Assembly: GCA_902767455.1 (NCBI GenBank)
Contig: CACXHH010000044.1
Span: 1-14,719 of the forward strand
DNA: 14,719 nucleotides
Origin: an uncultured Eubacteriales bacterium
GTDB taxonomy: Bacteria > Bacillota > Clostridia > Christensenellales > Borkfalkiaceae
Direction: 5' to 3'
The position numbers were made by a program, and so were the translations under genes. The notes below the pieces were generated by a model. That model was given only the letters and a program-made list of their open reading frames with translations, was not told where the DNA came from and made no database searches. Positions 13,487-14,719 of this stretch are shown here, in pieces (positions within the stretch are counted from its first letter, which is position 1; each line of letters begins with the position of its first letter).

Positions 13487-14719
13487 TTACGTTACTATTA
13501 TCGGTATTGTAACGGATTTTCCGCGGTAAGATACGACGATATTCGTGTCGGTCGTTTTGAGCGGGCGTCTTAAATCGATGGTAAAAAGTTTCGTGTCTTC
13601 CTTCGTGCCGTCCGAATAATAAGCGGTGACGTAGGTGTGCTTATAATCGAAATACTCGCCTTCTTTATAAGCCATTCTGACGGCTGTGACGTCGAGTTTT
13701 TCGAGAACGACCTTTTCGTCAAACCAATTGAGCGACGGGTAGCCGAGTTCGGTAAAGACCTTATCCGCAACTCTTTGGCTTACTTCGCGCGTTCTTTGGT
13801 CGGGACCGTCGTCCGAGCCGTAGCTGTGTCCGTAAGGCGCGAACGTATTGCCCGTGAAAGGTCTGCCGGTGACCGTGCGGTATACGGTGCCCGCTACGAG
13901 ATAGCGACCTTTTTCGTTAAGGTGGCAAGTTTCGTCACGGTTGAAGCTCGTCGCAAGAGAAGTCGCGTCGCAAACTTCCGTTCCGTGCATAGCGTAAACG
14001 GCTTCGCCGCAGGGAACGATGAATTCCGTTCCCGTTTCTTCGAGAATAACGGGGATCATAGCCTTTGCCATGCGGTGGGCGACGTCCGTGCTGTCGTTAT
14101 AGTTTTCGAGCTTCCTGTCGTTTCTGCCCTGCATGAAGTATGACGAAGCCCAGGTAAAGTGTATGCCTATCTCAACATTCGGAAGCAGAGTTTCCGTGAG
14201 CGACACGAGATACGAGATATACGGGTACCACGTTTCGTAAACGCCGGCAAGCGTCGAAGTGTTCTGGAAGGTTATTATGTCCCAATCTTCGTCGTAGATG
14301 GCGTCGAAGAAGGTAACGTTCGTTTCGTCGGTGATGCCGTTTTTAAAGAGCGTGTAAACGTTTTCGTTGTTTCTGACGAAATCGTAATGCTGGTCGAGCC
14401 TGCAACCGCCGTAAAAGAGAGCGCCCGCAATGAAGTTTACGCCGTCTGCGCGGGCGATTTCGTGAACGTAAGTCATGGCGTCCTGCGCAAAGGAGTTTCC
14501 TATCATAAGCATCTTGACCGTTTTGACGTTGGGCTTTACGGGCGTATCGCTGACCGTAATGTCGTCAATACGCATAGCCGCATTATAGCTTCTGAAGCCT
14601 ATCTGCGCGCCCGTCTGCGACGTATCTTTTACTCGCTTGGTCATTGACGGAACGTCGGAATCGCCGATATAAAGATAGATATCTTCGTCGTCGACGAGAA
14701 GTTTTAAGCTTATCCTGTC
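13487..14719 (-). CDS. DUF4886 (SGNH-like) protein with Ig-like C terminus, partial at 5' end
   Basis: The frame is open to the window edge, so the N terminus is missing; 410 residues are visible. The first ~55, with LYIGDSD and GAQIGFRSYNAAMRIDDITV, look like the end of a LamG/concanavalin-like sugar-binding domain. DUF4886 follows: IGNSF with Ser76, YGGC near 103-106, FQN with Asn153, and CHLNEKGRY with His266, an SGNH hydrolase plan. Residues about 345-410 resemble Big_3: YKEGEYFDY, AYYSDGTKED, VVSYRGKSVTIPIIV. The architecture suggests a secreted, surface-displayed esterase acting on glycans, but the signal peptide lies outside. The ATG at 14644 is internal to the domain and is not a true start. 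Confidence 0.82.
   Translation of the reverse strand, partial: DRISLKLLVDDEDIYLYIGDSDVPSMTKRVKDTSQTGAQIGFRSYNAAMRIDDITVSDTPVKPNVKTVKMLMIGNSFAQDAMTYVHEIARADGVNFIAGALFYGGCRLDQHYDFVRNNENVYTLFKNGITDETNVTFFDAIYDEDWDIITFQNTSTLAGVYETWYPYISYLVSLTETLLPNVEIGIHFTWASSYFMQGRNDRKLENYNDSTDVAHRMAKAMIPVILEETGTEFIVPCGEAVYAMHGTEVCDATSLATSFNRDETCHLNEKGRYLVAGTVYRTVTGRPFTGNTFAPYGHSYGSDDGPDQRTREVSQRVADKVFTELGYPSLNWFDEKVVLEKLDVTAVRMAYKEGEYFDYKHTYVTAYYSDGTKEDTKLFTIDLRRPLKTTDTNIVVSYRGKSVTIPIIVT

Overview
The window reads as chromosomal DNA of an uncultured, gut-type Clostridia-like Firmicute. The support is indirect: A/T-rich intergenic DNA with moderate-GC genes, clear SigA-type promoters (TTGACA-like, 17 or 18 bp, TATAAT-like), GGAG-type Shine-Dalgarno sites, many U-tailed terminators, and a gene set (PtpB-like phosphatase, GT4/PlsC-like lipid pair, XRE with membrane tail, GH43 with AraC, DUF4886 with a Big_3-like tail) common in that group. 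No rRNA, CRISPR array, insertion sequence or phage gene was seen.

Region 1-685 holds one tRNA-Gln(CUG) on the minus strand with its promoter and terminator. To its left lies an odd 180-bp stretch in which the tRNA tail and terminator are partly duplicated around a compact three-way-junction-like dyad. Region 686-2010 carries a HCxxGKDRTG phosphatase and a small membrane protein, closed by a bidirectional terminator. Region 2031-3988 (minus) is a two-gene unit, a GT4 glycosyltransferase overlapping an acyltransferase-fold protein by 4 nt, which suggests membrane glycolipid synthesis. Divergent from it is an XRE regulator with four C-terminal membrane segments (4255-4866), convergent with a TetR regulator (4944-5549).

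Region 5550-6128 has no protein gene but is dense in signals: a 22-bp palindrome, a strong promoter, about 260 nt of structured sequence ending in an intrinsic terminator, and then a second promoter for the copper ATPase. The P1B ATPase (6129-8639) has a metal-binding domain at its N terminus and a second, CopZ-like one at its C terminus. The second is preceded by a good internal ribosome site and ATG, so this gene may make both the pump and a free chaperone. Downstream, close together, are an SGNH hydrolase, an EamA-like transporter and a PHP phosphoesterase.

Region 11290-13258 is a GH43 glycosidase with its own promoter and probable TTG start, followed at 18 nt by an AraC regulator: a likely hemicellulose-responsive pair. 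After its terminator sits an exact 4 x 24-nt array of hairpins with covarying stems and a near-constant 8-nt linker. The window ends inside a secreted-type DUF4886 (SGNH-like) gene on the minus strand whose N terminus lies outside.

The best candidates for something undescribed are the hairpin array (13264-13359), the orphan structured transcript before the copper pump (about 5703-5963), and the copA-copZ fusion with internal start.
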